DNA of 64,000 nt from Rhodococcus sp. KBS0724 (lineage in GTDB: Bacteria; Actinomycetota; Actinomycetes; Mycobacteriales; Mycobacteriaceae): contig NZ_VCBX02000001.1 of NCBI RefSeq assembly GCF_005938745.2, positions 6,338,501-6,402,500 of the forward strand, written 5' to 3'. Position 1 is the first letter of the stretch, and the number at the start of each line of letters is the position of its first letter. Below the pieces are notes generated by a model. That model was not told the DNA's origin. It did no database searches and saw nothing but the letters and a program-made list of their open reading frames with translations. Made by a program: the position numbers and the translations under genes. Shown here piece by piece: positions 9,824 to 19,352 of the stretch.

Positions 9824-10684
9824 ATGACTGAACTGAAGCAGATCACCGTTCTGGGTACCGGAGTTCTCGGCTCGCAGATCGCCTACCAGACCGCCTACCA
9901 CGGCTTCGACGTCGTCGCGTACGACATCAATGCGGAGGTCATCGAGAAGGCCAAGACTCGGTTCGATTCGTTGGCCGCGGCCTACAAGGCCGAGAACGTC
10001 ACGGGCGCCAAGGACGGCAAGGCCGACGAAGCGCTGCAACGGATTACGTACTCGTACGATCTCACCGAAGCCGTCGCCAAGGCCGATCTGATCATCGAGG
10101 CAATTCCCGAGGACATCGCCATCAAGCGCGACACCTACGAGAAGCTCGCCGCAGTAGCCCCTGAGCACACGGTGTTCGCCACCAACTCCTCGACGCTTCT
10201 GCCGAGCGACCTCAAGGAGTTCACCGGCCGCCCCGAGAAGTTCCTCGCACTGCACTTCGCAAATCACGTGTGGGTCAACAACACTGCCGAGGTCATGGGC
10301 ACCGAGTCCACCGACCCCGCTGTGTACCGTGAGGTCGTCGAGTTCGCGAAGAACATCGGCATGGTGCCGATCGAACTCAAGAAGGAGAAGGCGGGCTATG
10401 TACTCAACTCGCTCCTGATCCCGCTCCTCAACGCGGCCTCCGACCTGCTGATCGACGGCATCGCCGATCCCGACATGGTCGACAAGACGTGGCGTATCGG
10501 CACCGGAGCCCCGTTCGGCCCCTTCCAGATCATGGACGTCGTCGGGTTGACCACCGTCTACAACATCTCCTCCCAGGGCGGCGAGAAGCAGCGCGAATTC
10601 GCCGACTACATCAAGAAGAACTACATCGACGAAGGCAAGCTCGGCGTTGCTGTCGGCGAGGGCTTCTACAACTACAAGGGCTGA
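9824..10684 (+). CDS. 3-hydroxyacyl-CoA dehydrogenase (3-hydroxybutyryl-CoA dehydrogenase-like)
   Basis: The 286-residue enzyme should oxidise 3-hydroxyacyl-CoA to 3-oxoacyl-CoA with NAD. The Rossmann motif GTGVLG is at 11-16, the NSS segment at 121-123 and the catalytic His-type segment LHFANHVW around H144, followed by E155. The usual HFFNPVP is changed to HFANHVW, so substrate preference may differ from standard fadB2/hbd enzymes. The C-terminal domain (RIGTGAPFGPFQIMDVVGL) is complete. It follows a TetR gene in an apparent two-gene unit and is followed by a strong palindromic terminator. Confidence 0.88.
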   Translation: MTELKQITVLGTGVLGSQIAYQTAYHGFDVVAYDINAEVIEKAKTRFDSLAAAYKAENVTGAKDGKADEALQRITYSYDLTEAVAKADLIIEAIPEDIAIKRDTYEKLAAVAPEHTVFATNSSTLLPSDLKEFTGRPEKFLALHFANHVWVNNTAEVMGTESTDPAVYREVVEFAKNIGMVPIELKKEKAGYVLNSLLIPLLNAASDLLIDGIADPDMVDKTWRIGTGAPFGPFQIMDVVGLTTVYNISSQGGEKQREFADYIKKNYIDEGKLGVAVGEGFYNYKG

Positions 10685-10717
10685 CCGACTGCAGGGCTGA
10701 CCGACTTACCGGCTCAA

Positions 10718-10761
10718 CGCGCGGTGGCTACGACGTGAATTCACGTGGTAGCCACCGCGCG
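10718..10761 (+). terminator. 44-bp near-perfect palindrome, probable terminator
   Basis: The arms CGCGCGGTGGCTAC (10718-10731) and GTAGCCACCGCGCG (10748-10761) pair fully. The interior ACGTGAATTCACGT is itself palindromic, leaving a single G-G mismatch in the whole hairpin. It starts 34 bases after the dehydrogenase stop. No T-run follows, as is common in actinobacteria. Confidence 0.75.
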
Positions 10762-10852
10762 GACGTCTGTTGTCAGTACGTCCGAAACCACCCTGAGCGA
10801 TTGTGACGCAAGCTTCTTCACGTGCGAACCCACCCTCAGGAGAGATCCCTAC

Positions 10853-11896
10853 ATGCGTCGTTCTGCCATCTCGGCTCTCACAACACTGGCACTGCTCGGC
10901 GCCGGAACATTGGCCGGCACACCCGCCGTCGCCGCTCCACTCGTGTGTGGTGGCATCTCCACGGGTTCATTCTCCGGCTCTGCCGGCGACTCGGAGTACC
11001 TGTGCGCCAAGGAAGGTGACCTCCTCGACGTCCGCATCGGCGACGTTCACGCGACGCAACCTTCGCTCGGATACGACGAGGTGTACTACAAGCTCGGGCG
11101 ATACACGCTCGGAAAAGACGAGATCAACAAGAAATTCGACGACTGGTGCGAAGCCAACGGTCAGGTCGAGGCCGCGACCGCCACTCCGGCCTCGACGCTG
11201 AAGGACCCGTCGTCCTTCACCTGCCAGATCCCGGTGGGTCAGGAAACCGCCGAGAGCATCGCGCCCATGAAGACCGTGGTCGTCGGCCCCCGCGGCGATC
11301 TCTACCTGACCGACGGGCACCACACCCTCACGTCGTTCTACGAGACGGCAGACGGTGGCCCGGACATGCACGTTCGGCTACGTGTGCTTGGCAACCTCAG
11401 CGGTCTGAGTGAGTCGGCATTCTGGGCCGAGATGGAGAAGAACAAGTGGGTATGGACGCGCGACGTCGACGGCAACCAGGTTTCGGTGCAGTCCTTGCCC
11501 AAGGGTGTCGGCCTCGCCAACTTCGCTGACGACAAGTACCGGAGCCTCCTGTACTTCGCCCGCGACATCGGATTCACTCCCGGCTCGATCCCGTTCCAGG
11601 AGTTCTACTGGGGCGCCTGGGTCCGCGATGCCACACCGGTCGATCTGAGCGGCTGGAACAACAATGACCTGGCAAGTTACCTGAGCACCGTCAAGTCCGT
11701 GTCACAGGCTCAGACCGCGTTGGCCGGCAACACGGTCGTCGACAGCGGCTTCACCGCCACCGATCTAGGCGTACTGACCGCCTGGAACGACGGGAAGGCG
11801 GAGTCGAAGGGCGAGTTTGCCAAACTCTCGAAGCCGTACTCGGATGAGAAGCCAGGCAAGATCGCGTATTCACTGGCCTACAAAGCAACCCTCTGA
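10853..11896 (+). CDS. Exported ParB/Srx-like domain protein
   Basis: The 347-residue protein has a Sec signal peptide (MRRSAISALTTLALLGAGTL..., probable cleavage after AVAA near residue 28). The body is built like the ParB-like/sulfiredoxin-fold proteins: a KTVVVGPRGDLYLTDGHHTL segment near residues 142-161 with the hallmark DGHH, preceded by DEVYYKLGRY. Sulfiredoxin-fold proteins bind or hydrolyse nucleotides or act as nucleases. The role of exported versions is unknown. AGGAGAG stands 8 bases before the ATG at 10853, and the signal peptide confirms this start. It appears monocistronic. Confidence 0.72.
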   Translation: MRRSAISALTTLALLGAGTLAGTPAVAAPLVCGGISTGSFSGSAGDSEYLCAKEGDLLDVRIGDVHATQPSLGYDEVYYKLGRYTLGKDEINKKFDDWCEANGQVEAATATPASTLKDPSSFTCQIPVGQETAESIAPMKTVVVGPRGDLYLTDGHHTLTSFYETADGGPDMHVRLRVLGNLSGLSESAFWAEMEKNKWVWTRDVDGNQVSVQSLPKGVGLANFADDKYRSLLYFARDIGFTPGSIPFQEFYWGAWVRDATPVDLSGWNNNDLASYLSTVKSVSQAQTALAGNTVVDSGFTATDLGVLTAWNDGKAESKGEFAKLSKPYSDEKPGKIAYSLAYKATL

Positions 11897-11927
11897 CCTG
11901 CGGCGATCAATTTCACACGGATGAAAC

Positions 11928-11958
11928 TTGACTAAGGTAAGGCTTCACTCAGTATTCT
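11928..11958 (+). promoter_or_regulatory. Promoter with embedded DtxR/IdeR-type iron box
   Basis: A TTGACT -35 element (11928-11933) and a TATTCT -10 candidate (11953-11958, 19-bp spacer) flank TAAGGTAAGGCTTCACTCA at 11933-11951. That segment agrees at 16 of 19 positions with the iron-box consensus TWAGGTWAGSCTWACCTWA; the left half is nearly perfect. A repressor bound here would block polymerase, as at DtxR/IdeR-repressed promoters. It lies 120-150 bases upstream of the GltB-like gene. The match was scored by eye. Confidence 0.6.
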
Positions 11959-12077
11959 GATCCCATTCGGGTGCCGCTTCAGCGAAGCAGCGACGCCCTG
12001 CCCTGACGGATACATGCCGTCGTATCTGCCCGGACGAACCACTGCCGGGCAACCAGGACAGGGAGAAGGTTGCTGCA

Positions 12078-15000
12078 TTGAGCACGTCCAAGGTCGGTTT
12101 GTACGACCCCGCAGATGACAAGAGCAGTTGCGGGGTCGGTTTCATCACGCGTAAAGATGGCGTGCAGACCCATGATGTCCTGATCAAGGGACGCGAAGCG
12201 CTCTGCTCGGTACCGCACCGCGGCGGTATGTCCTCCGAGGGCGTCGGCGACGGCGGCGGCGTCTCGGTGGACCTTTCGCTCCGGTTCTTCCGCAAGGTAA
12301 CCGGGCGCTCCGACCTCCGCGCCGGACGCTTCTGCGTCGGCAACTTCTTCCTTCCCGACGACGATGCTCAGCATGCTCGCGCAGCCGCTCTGGTGGAACG
12401 CGAACTTCGGGGCCGAGGCTTCACCACCCTCGCTGTGCGCGACGTGCCGGTCGACAACTCGGCGATTCGGCGGGCCGCCATCGCGCATCAGCTTCCGATC
12501 CGGCAGTGGATCTTCGAGGTCCCCACTCCGCGTCCCGAGCCTGCGGTAGTCGATCGCCTCGTGCACGAAGCTCTGCTCGCCATCGAAGCCATCGCGTACA
12601 ACACCCCTGCACTACGCGGGTTGTACCCACTCTCGCTCAGCGCGCGAACTCAGGTTCTCAAGGGTCGCTTGAACTCCGACGAAGTGATCCCGTACTTCCG
12701 CGACCTGGTCGATCCCGATCACGCCGTGCACACGATGTACTTCCACACGCGGTTCTCAACCAACACGGAACCGCATCCCACGATGGCGCAGCCGTTCCGG
12801 TTCATGGCTCACAACGGAGAACTGAACACCGACAAGAAGAATCGGCTCTCCGAAGCTGCTGTCGCCAGTGCAAAACGACGTGCGATCGTCCGCCCGCCCG
12901 GCCAGTCCGACAGTTGCCGACTCGATCAGACCCTGGAAGCTCGCGTCATCGAGGACAGCGTCGACCTGGTGACGGCTGTGGTCTCGATGATGCCGCCGGC
13001 CTGGGAAAACGACACCACCCTCTCCCCCGCAGTGCGTGCGATGTTCGAGTACTTCTCGCTGTACGAGGAGAAGAACGACGGACCGGCAGCGCTGGTGTTC
13101 GGCGACGGCACCATCATCGGTGCGCGCCTGGATCGCCTCGGTCTGCGTCCACTACGCACGATCGAGACGCACGACTACGTGTGCGCATTCTCCGAAGCCG
13201 GACAGATCGCGTTCGCGCCTGAGACGGTGATTCACCGTGGCCGCGTCGAGGCCGGCGGAATGTTGTACTTCGATCATCGAGACCGCCATACCTACACTGC
13301 CCGCGAAGCTCTGGAAAAGATTGCCGCTCAGCGCGACTACCAGTCGTTGCTGGAGCAATCGCGAATCCTGATCGAAGACATTCCCGCCGTGCCAGCGGAG
13401 AAGGTCAGCTCCCCGACCCGCTACAACGGCACCTTCGAGGTTCATCAGCGCTACATGGCGTACTCCCTGGATCAGGAGAGTTTCAAATTCCTGATGGATC
13501 CGATGCTCACGCACGGAGCCGAAAAGGTCTCCGCCATGGGTTACGGCAATGCCATCAACGCATTCAGCGACCGCGAAGGCGGTGTGGCACGCTACTTTTC
13601 GCAGCGATTCGCCCAGGTTACCAACCCTCCGCTGGACAGCATCCGTGAAGCGGACGGCATGACCCTCCGGGTCGCATTGGGTGCGAAGATGACGGCCGGA
13701 CAAGGCAAGCAGATCGTCATCGCGTCGCCGATTCTCGGGCATCTGGACATGCTCAAGATCCGCGAACAGAACCACACTCCGCACCGCCGCTTCGAAATGC
13801 TCTACCCCGCCGGGGGCGACGCGCAGGCGATGGTCGACGCGATGACCGCACTCGGCGACGCTGTTGTCGCCTTCGCAGCCGACCAGGGCGGAATCGCAGT
13901 CCTGACCGACCGTCACGTATCTCACGAGCGCGCAACACTTCCCGCAATCATGGTTGTCGGAGCGCTGAACCAGCGCCTCATCGACGCGGGCCTGCGATTG
14001 CGCGTCTCTCTCATCGTGGAGAGCGGCCAGATCGAGTCCTCGCACCACGTTGCAGCTGCGCTCGGATTCGGCGCTTCCGCCGTCTACCCTCTCTCCGTTC
14101 AGTTGCGGGCTGAGGAGAAGTTCGCGGCCGACCCGGACGCCGCGTTCCGACGCTTCGCGAAGGCCGCCGAGAAATCCCTCATGAAGACGATGGGACGCGT
14201 CGGCTTGTGCACCGTCGAGAGCTACATCGGCGGAGAATTCTTCGAACCCAACTTCCTCGATACGTCCGACCCTGTTCTGCGCCTGTGGTTCCCCAACATG
14301 AAGTCACCGGTGGGCGGCGTCGGGTTCGAGACGGTTGCGGTGACCTCGAAGCAGTGGCACGAGCGTGCGAGCGAAGTCGGGGGTGAGAAGGACCTGCCAC
14401 TGCTCGGCCTGTTCAAGGAGCGCGCAGACGGCGCCGGGCATTCGTTCGGTACCACCGCGGTCCGCAAGTACGTCGAGCTCACCGAAGAGAAGATTGCGTT
14501 CGACAGCCCTTCTGGTACCGAACAATTCGATGCTCTACGTCTGCTTCCGCTCGGACGGCTCGACGACGCTTTCCGCCTCGACGCCGGGGCATACCGGGCG
14601 ACGAGCTTCGACCGGTTGACTACCGAGCAGATCGACGACTTCGACATCACCGCCGGGTACCGGGACTTTTCCACCGTGATGGCCGCGGAACGATCGCGTC
14701 GTCCCGCCGCGTTGCGCGACGTCATCTCCGTTCCTGGCGATGTCACGTTTGCGATGACGGCAGCCGAGTTCGCCGAGCAGATCAGCCGATTCTCGGTGCA
14801 CGGCAACACGACGATCGTGATGCGTGGAATCCGGTGTGAATCCGACGCAGACGACCGGTACACGCTTCGCTTGGACGGTCCCCTGGCCGACGACAGCGCG
14901 CGAGTGGAAGCACTCGGCAATGCTCTCACCGCTACCTTCTCAGGCGAGATCACCATCGAAGCCACCGACCCGGATCTGGCGCTGACCGCAACCGGTGTTG

Positions 15001-17546
15001 CGGCAGAGTTCCTGTCCAAGCTGAGGGTCGCACCGGCAGGTGTTCCTCTCTCCGAGGTACAGAGCGCCAGCGACATCACTCCGAAGTTGGCGTCGGGCGC
15101 CATGAGTCACGGAGCCCTCAATGCTCCGGCACACGAAGCCGTCGCGCACGGCACGAACATGGTCGGCGCGATGTCCAACAGCGGTGAAGGTGGTGAACAC
15201 CTGTCCCGTTACAACACAATTCGAGCTTCGCGCATCAAGCAGTTTGCGTCCGGTCGCTTCGGAATCTGGGCGGGATACCTCGCCGACCCCATGCTCGAAG
15301 AGATCGAGATCAAACTCGGCCAGGGTGCAAAACCCGGTGAGGGCGGCCAGCTTCCCGCCGCCAAGGTCACCGTCGACATCGCAGCGGCCCGCGGCGGAAC
15401 ACCCGGCGTAGAACTGGTTTCGCCGCCGCCGCACCATGACACGTACTCCATCGAGGACCTCGCTCAGCTCATCCACGACTGCAAGGCAGCGCGCATCCGG
15501 GTGATCGTGAAGTTGGTGTCCTCGGAAGGAATTGGTACCATCGCCGTCGGCGTTGCCAAGGCCGGTGCGGACGTCATCAATGTCGCCGGAAACACCGGTG
15601 GCACCGGCGCCGCTTCGGTGACCAGCCTCAAGTACGCTGGCCGTGCGGCCGAGGTCGGTATCGCCGAGGTCCATCAGGCTCTGTGTGCCAACGGTCTTCG
15701 CCAGAAGGTGGTTCTGCGATGCTCGGGTGCGCATCAGACCGGTAGCGACATCATCACTTCAGCGCTGCTCGGCGCGGACAGCTTCGAGTTCGGCACGTCG
15801 GCGCTGATGATGATGGGCTGCGTCATGGCCAAGAACTGCAACATAAAGTGCCCGGCAGGACTGACCACCAACCCGGAACTGTTCGACGGCGATCCCCGCG
15901 CCATGGCGCAGTACCTTCTCAACATCGCCCACGAAACTCGGGAACTGTTGGCAAATCTGGGAATGCGATCCCTTCAGGAAGCACGAGGCCGAACCGACCT
16001 CCTGCATCTGATCGATCACCCCTCGATCGTCGGCAATCTGAATCTGGACGCGATGTTCGCGTCGGCACCGGACATCACCATCGACAATCCCGTGTACCTC
16101 GAGCGTGAGTACGCGCTCGACGAGAAGATCATGGACGAGGTTTGCACGGTGCTCTTCGACCGCGCCGAGGCCGCGGTCACCGTGTCCGGGCCAGAATTCG
16201 CCGAAGGTGCACTGCACCTGGGTAACCGGAACAAGAGCGTCGGTGGGCAGTTGGCGATCGACCTCGAACGCGAACTCAACTACGGAGCGGCCGGCCTTCT
16301 CGCTCCGGGAGTACTGACCGACGAGCGTGGGCGACGCTACCTGGCGCCGGGCAGCGTGCGCGTCTTGACGACCGGATCTGCGGGCCTCTCGTTCGGCGCA
16401 TTCTGCAACGACGGCATGCACCTGGAGCACACCGGGACATGTAACGACGGTGTGGGAAAGAGTATGAGCGGCGGCGTGATTGCCGTGCGCAGCCCAGGCG
16501 GCGGCTCCAGTGATGCCGGCGGCAACGTGCTGATCGGCAACTTCGCTCTCTTCGGCGCCACCGGCGGACGAGTGTTCGTCGAAGGTGAAGCAGGCGATCG
16601 CTTTGCGGTTCGCAACTCCGGCGCCAGTGCTGTCGTCGAAGGTGTCGGCGACTTCGCCGGCGAATACATGACAAACGGTGCTGTCGTGAATCTCGGCGAG
16701 TTCGGCAAAGGCGTCGGCAACGGCATGAGTGGCGGCTTCTTCTACCAATACGACCCTCGCGGCGAACTGGCACTGCGGGCAAGTACCGACTCGGTTCTAC
16801 TGGGATCGATCACCACTGCAACCGATCCTCTTGCCGCCGTTCACAACCACGCAGTGCAACTCCTGCTCGAGCTGCATGTGGAGGCAACGGGATCCGCGCT
16901 CGGAACCCGGTTGCTCGAGAACTGGGAAGTCGAACAGCACTCGTTTGTCTACGCGATGCCCAAGGCGCTGATGCTCTACCAGGACAGCGACGCCATCCTG
17001 GCTGCCAAAACGCACAAGGAACTTCTCGAAGAGTTGGCTTCCGCCATCGCGGCGCGGCAGGTCCGAACCTTCAAACTCGCGGTGCGAGACAAGCGTCCAG
17101 CACTGGGCGGTGCAGTCCCCGGCTACGGCGAAACCGATACCGCCACGATGTACGCACTCCTGAGCGAGTACACGGTGCTTCACTTCGCCCAACAACTCGC
17201 TACTGCACGCACCCCGAATGCATCAGGGCCAGACGATCCGGTGCTGCAGAAGACTGCCCGCAACCTGGTACTGACCGAAGACTTCGCTCTGGTCCAGCAC
17301 TTGGTCAAGTACTCGAAAGAGATTCTTGCCGGGTACGACGACGAACAGTTGGCCGCGTTGATTGCAGCCAAGCGGGTCGACGACTACAAGCAGGCGTTGA
17401 GCCTGCGCAACGTGCTGGCGATGGACAGCCCGGCGACGTACGGGTGGATTCTGTTTCAAGACAACAAGAACCGGGACAAGCTCGGATCGCTACCGAACTT
17501 CGACGAGTTGTTCGCCTCCCGCGCGATCCCCGACCTGGTCTCCTGA
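12078..17546 (+). CDS. Glutamate synthase large-subunit-like protein, enlarged variant (1822 aa)
   Basis: The order of domains is that of GltB. A class II glutaminase domain begins at Cys18 (SSCGVGF) with HTRFSTNT near 223 and AHNGELNT. A central domain follows, then an FMN/2-oxoglutarate synthase domain at about 998-1300 (GAMSHGAL, SNSGEGGEH, ASGRFGIWAGYL) and GXGXG repeats at about 1430-1560. Canonical enzymes make two glutamates from glutamine and 2-oxoglutarate and are about 1500 residues long. This one has an extra ~110 residues before the FMN domain and ~220 after the GXGXG region. Its iron-sulfur cysteines are C1248-x5-C1254-x3-C1258 rather than x5/x4, and GGLKTG is replaced by SGAHQTG. 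No GltD follows; a diflavin reductase does, 33 bases on. The start is TTG after GGGAGAAGG. Confidence 0.85.
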   Translation: MSTSKVGLYDPADDKSSCGVGFITRKDGVQTHDVLIKGREALCSVPHRGGMSSEGVGDGGGVSVDLSLRFFRKVTGRSDLRAGRFCVGNFFLPDDDAQHARAAALVERELRGRGFTTLAVRDVPVDNSAIRRAAIAHQLPIRQWIFEVPTPRPEPAVVDRLVHEALLAIEAIAYNTPALRGLYPLSLSARTQVLKGRLNSDEVIPYFRDLVDPDHAVHTMYFHTRFSTNTEPHPTMAQPFRFMAHNGELNTDKKNRLSEAAVASAKRRAIVRPPGQSDSCRLDQTLEARVIEDSVDLVTAVVSMMPPAWENDTTLSPAVRAMFEYFSLYEEKNDGPAALVFGDGTIIGARLDRLGLRPLRTIETHDYVCAFSEAGQIAFAPETVIHRGRVEAGGMLYFDHRDRHTYTAREALEKIAAQRDYQSLLEQSRILIEDIPAVPAEKVSSPTRYNGTFEVHQRYMAYSLDQESFKFLMDPMLTHGAEKVSAMGYGNAINAFSDREGGVARYFSQRFAQVTNPPLDSIREADGMTLRVALGAKMTAGQGKQIVIASPILGHLDMLKIREQNHTPHRRFEMLYPAGGDAQAMVDAMTALGDAVVAFAADQGGIAVLTDRHVSHERATLPAIMVVGALNQRLIDAGLRLRVSLIVESGQIESSHHVAAALGFGASAVYPLSVQLRAEEKFAADPDAAFRRFAKAAEKSLMKTMGRVGLCTVESYIGGEFFEPNFLDTSDPVLRLWFPNMKSPVGGVGFETVAVTSKQWHERASEVGGEKDLPLLGLFKERADGAGHSFGTTAVRKYVELTEEKIAFDSPSGTEQFDALRLLPLGRLDDAFRLDAGAYRATSFDRLTTEQIDDFDITAGYRDFSTVMAAERSRRPAALRDVISVPGDVTFAMTAAEFAEQISRFSVHGNTTIVMRGIRCESDADDRYTLRLDGPLADDSARVEALGNALTATFSGEITIEATDPDLALTATGVAAEFLSKLRVAPAGVPLSEVQSASDITPKLASGAMSHGALNAPAHEAVAHGTNMVGAMSNSGEGGEHLSRYNTIRASRIKQFASGRFGIWAGYLADPMLEEIEIKLGQGAKPGEGGQLPAAKVTVDIAAARGGTPGVELVSPPPHHDTYSIEDLAQLIHDCKAARIRVIVKLVSSEGIGTIAVGVAKAGADVINVAGNTGGTGAASVTSLKYAGRAAEVGIAEVHQALCANGLRQKVVLRCSGAHQTGSDIITSALLGADSFEFGTSALMMMGCVMAKNCNIKCPAGLTTNPELFDGDPRAMAQYLLNIAHETRELLANLGMRSLQEARGRTDLLHLIDHPSIVGNLNLDAMFASAPDITIDNPVYLEREYALDEKIMDEVCTVLFDRAEAAVTVSGPEFAEGALHLGNRNKSVGGQLAIDLERELNYGAAGLLAPGVLTDERGRRYLAPGSVRVLTTGSAGLSFGAFCNDGMHLEHTGTCNDGVGKSMSGGVIAVRSPGGGSSDAGGNVLIGNFALFGATGGRVFVEGEAGDRFAVRNSGASAVVEGVGDFAGEYMTNGAVVNLGEFGKGVGNGMSGGFFYQYDPRGELALRASTDSVLLGSITTATDPLAAVHNHAVQLLLELHVEATGSALGTRLLENWEVEQHSFVYAMPKALMLYQDSDAILAAKTHKELLEELASAIAARQVRTFKLAVRDKRPALGGAVPGYGETDTATMYALLSEYTVLHFAQQLATARTPNASGPDDPVLQKTARNLVLTEDFALVQHLVKYSKEILAGYDDEQLAALIAAKRVDDYKQALSLRNVLAMDSPATYGWILFQDNKNRDKLGSLPNFDELFASRAIPDLVS

Positions 17547-17579
17547 CCTCCTCCCCCGAACGTAGGTGAGCTTCACATC

Positions 17580-19352
17580 ATGGAAATCCCGTACATCCCC
17601 GAATACGCACCATTCACCGGCGACCAGCGCGCGTGGCTTTCCGGATTCCTGGCCGGTCTACACTCGCGAACCGTCATGCCCGGACAAACCGGAACTGCAA
17701 CAGCAACAGTGGAGAGAACTGCCGGCGCAGCCGTGCACATCCTCTTCGGAAGCCAGACCGGAAATGCGGAGTCCGTCGCCGAAGACGCTGCTGCGGCTGC
17801 TCGTGCCCACGGATTGGAACCCCTCGTTGCCTGCCTCGATACCGTGGACATTGGCGACCTCTCGGCGATGCGCCGGGTACTCGTGATCGCGTCGACGTAC
17901 GGTGAGGGCGAGATGCCTGACAACGCGCAGCTGTTTTGGGACGCAGTCGAATCCGAGAGCGCGCCCAGATTGGACGGCCTCTACTTCGGCGTGCTCGCGC
18001 TCGGCGACACCAGCTACGACGGCTACTGCCAGTCGGGCAAGAACATCGACGCTCGCTTCGAAGCGCTCGGCGGGACCAGGGTTGTCGACCGCACCGATTG
18101 CGACGTCGACTACGAGGATGCTGCGGCCGAGTGGATCGTTCGTGCCGTCGCTGCGGTGGCCGGCGTTGACGGTGATGCGGGAGCCGCTGCGTCGCCGGTT
18201 GCGCCTGCTCCAGCGAAGACCAAGTCCCAGTGGACACGCAAGAACCCTTATCCTGCAACAGTCCTCGCCAACCGGCTGTTGTCCGGTGTGGACTCGGCAA
18301 AGGAAGTCCGCCACTTCACCTTTGCGCTCGGCGAGGACGGCCTGGACTACGCGGCGGGAGATGGATTGGGTATCCGCCCGATCAACGACCCTGCTCTCGT
18401 CGACGCGATTGTCTGTCAACTCGGTGTGAGCAGTGATTACGTCGTCACCGCGAAAGACGGCACTGCGGCGCCGATAGACCAGGTGTTGACCAGTGACTAC
18501 GAGATCTCGATTCCCTCGCGCGATTTGATCGAGGACATCGCCCGACGCAGCGAAGACGCCGAACTGCAACACATTCTCGACACCGAAGATCGGGAAGCAC
18601 TCGACGCGTGGCTGTGGGGCAAGGACGTTCTCGATCTCCTGCGGTTGGACAGCAGCGTTCGGATGAATCCCGAAGAGTTTCTTGCTCTCCTGCGTCCGCT
18701 TCAGCATCGGGTCTATTCGATCTCGTCCAGCCCGCTCGCTCATGACGGCACCGTGCATCTGACGGTGGCGAGTGTTCGCTACCGCTCCGGTGAGCGGGAT
18801 CGCGGCGGCGTCTGCTCGACCTATCTTGCGGACCGCGTCGGCGAGGGCGATCGGGTCGGAGTTTTTGTCTCCAAGAACAATTCGTTCCGCCTACCCGCGG
18901 ATGATACTGCTCCCGTCGTGATGATCGGCCCGGGAACCGGAATCGCTCCCTTCCGTGCTTTCCTGCACGAGCGTCGCGCACGCAAAGCGTCGGGGCAGAA
19001 TTGGCTCTTCTTCGGTGATCAGCATCAGTCGAGCGACTTCATCTACGAGGACGAGTTGACCGGGCTGACCCGTGACGGCGTCCTGACGCGTCTCGATCTG
19101 GCCTTCTCGCGTGATCAATCCGAGAAGATCTATGTCCAGACCCGCATGCGCGAGCAGGGCCGGGAGTTGTTCGCCTGGCTCGAAAAGGGCGCGCACGTGT
19201 ACGTGTGCGGCGACGCCACCCGAATGGCAAAGGATGTCGACGACGCATTGCACGAAGTGGTCGCCGAGCACGGCGGATTGGATGCGAATGCCGCTGAGGA
19301 CTACGTCAACAACCTCAAACGATCGAAGCGGTATCTACGGGATGTTTACTGA
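17580..19352 (+). CDS. Diflavin reductase, CysJ-like (FMN flavodoxin + FAD/NADPH domains)
   Basis: The 590-residue cytoplasmic electron-transfer flavoprotein has a flavodoxin domain (GSQTGNAES at 57-65, STYGEGEMPDNA, LALGDTSYD), then a FAD-binding reductase domain (RVYSISSSPL near 377, GGVCSTYLADRV) and an NADPH domain (GPGTGIAPFRAFLHERRA near 450, VYVCGDATRMAKDV). It ends in the typical RYLRDVY tail. Family members pass electrons from NADPH through FAD and FMN to a heme, siroheme or Fe-S partner; CysJ feeds sulfite reductase. No cysI is nearby. It lies directly between the GltB-like and HemS-like genes, suggesting one of them is the acceptor. That pairing is inference. Confidence 0.9.
   Translation: MEIPYIPEYAPFTGDQRAWLSGFLAGLHSRTVMPGQTGTATATVERTAGAAVHILFGSQTGNAESVAEDAAAAARAHGLEPLVACLDTVDIGDLSAMRRVLVIASTYGEGEMPDNAQLFWDAVESESAPRLDGLYFGVLALGDTSYDGYCQSGKNIDARFEALGGTRVVDRTDCDVDYEDAAAEWIVRAVAAVAGVDGDAGAAASPVAPAPAKTKSQWTRKNPYPATVLANRLLSGVDSAKEVRHFTFALGEDGLDYAAGDGLGIRPINDPALVDAIVCQLGVSSDYVVTAKDGTAAPIDQVLTSDYEISIPSRDLIEDIARRSEDAELQHILDTEDREALDAWLWGKDVLDLLRLDSSVRMNPEEFLALLRPLQHRVYSISSSPLAHDGTVHLTVASVRYRSGERDRGGVCSTYLADRVGEGDRVGVFVSKNNSFRLPADDTAPVVMIGPGTGIAPFRAFLHERRARKASGQNWLFFGDQHQSSDFIYEDELTGLTRDGVLTRLDLAFSRDQSEKIYVQTRMREQGRELFAWLEKGAHVYVCGDATRMAKDVDDALHEVVAEHGGLDANAAEDYVNNLKRSKRYLRDVY

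Noticed and set aside
17580..19352. Reading the diflavin protein as part of a sulfite reductase operon (cysJI).
   Set aside because: No siroheme sulfite reductase, ferredoxin or sulfate-assimilation gene is adjacent; the neighbours are GltB-like and HemS-like.
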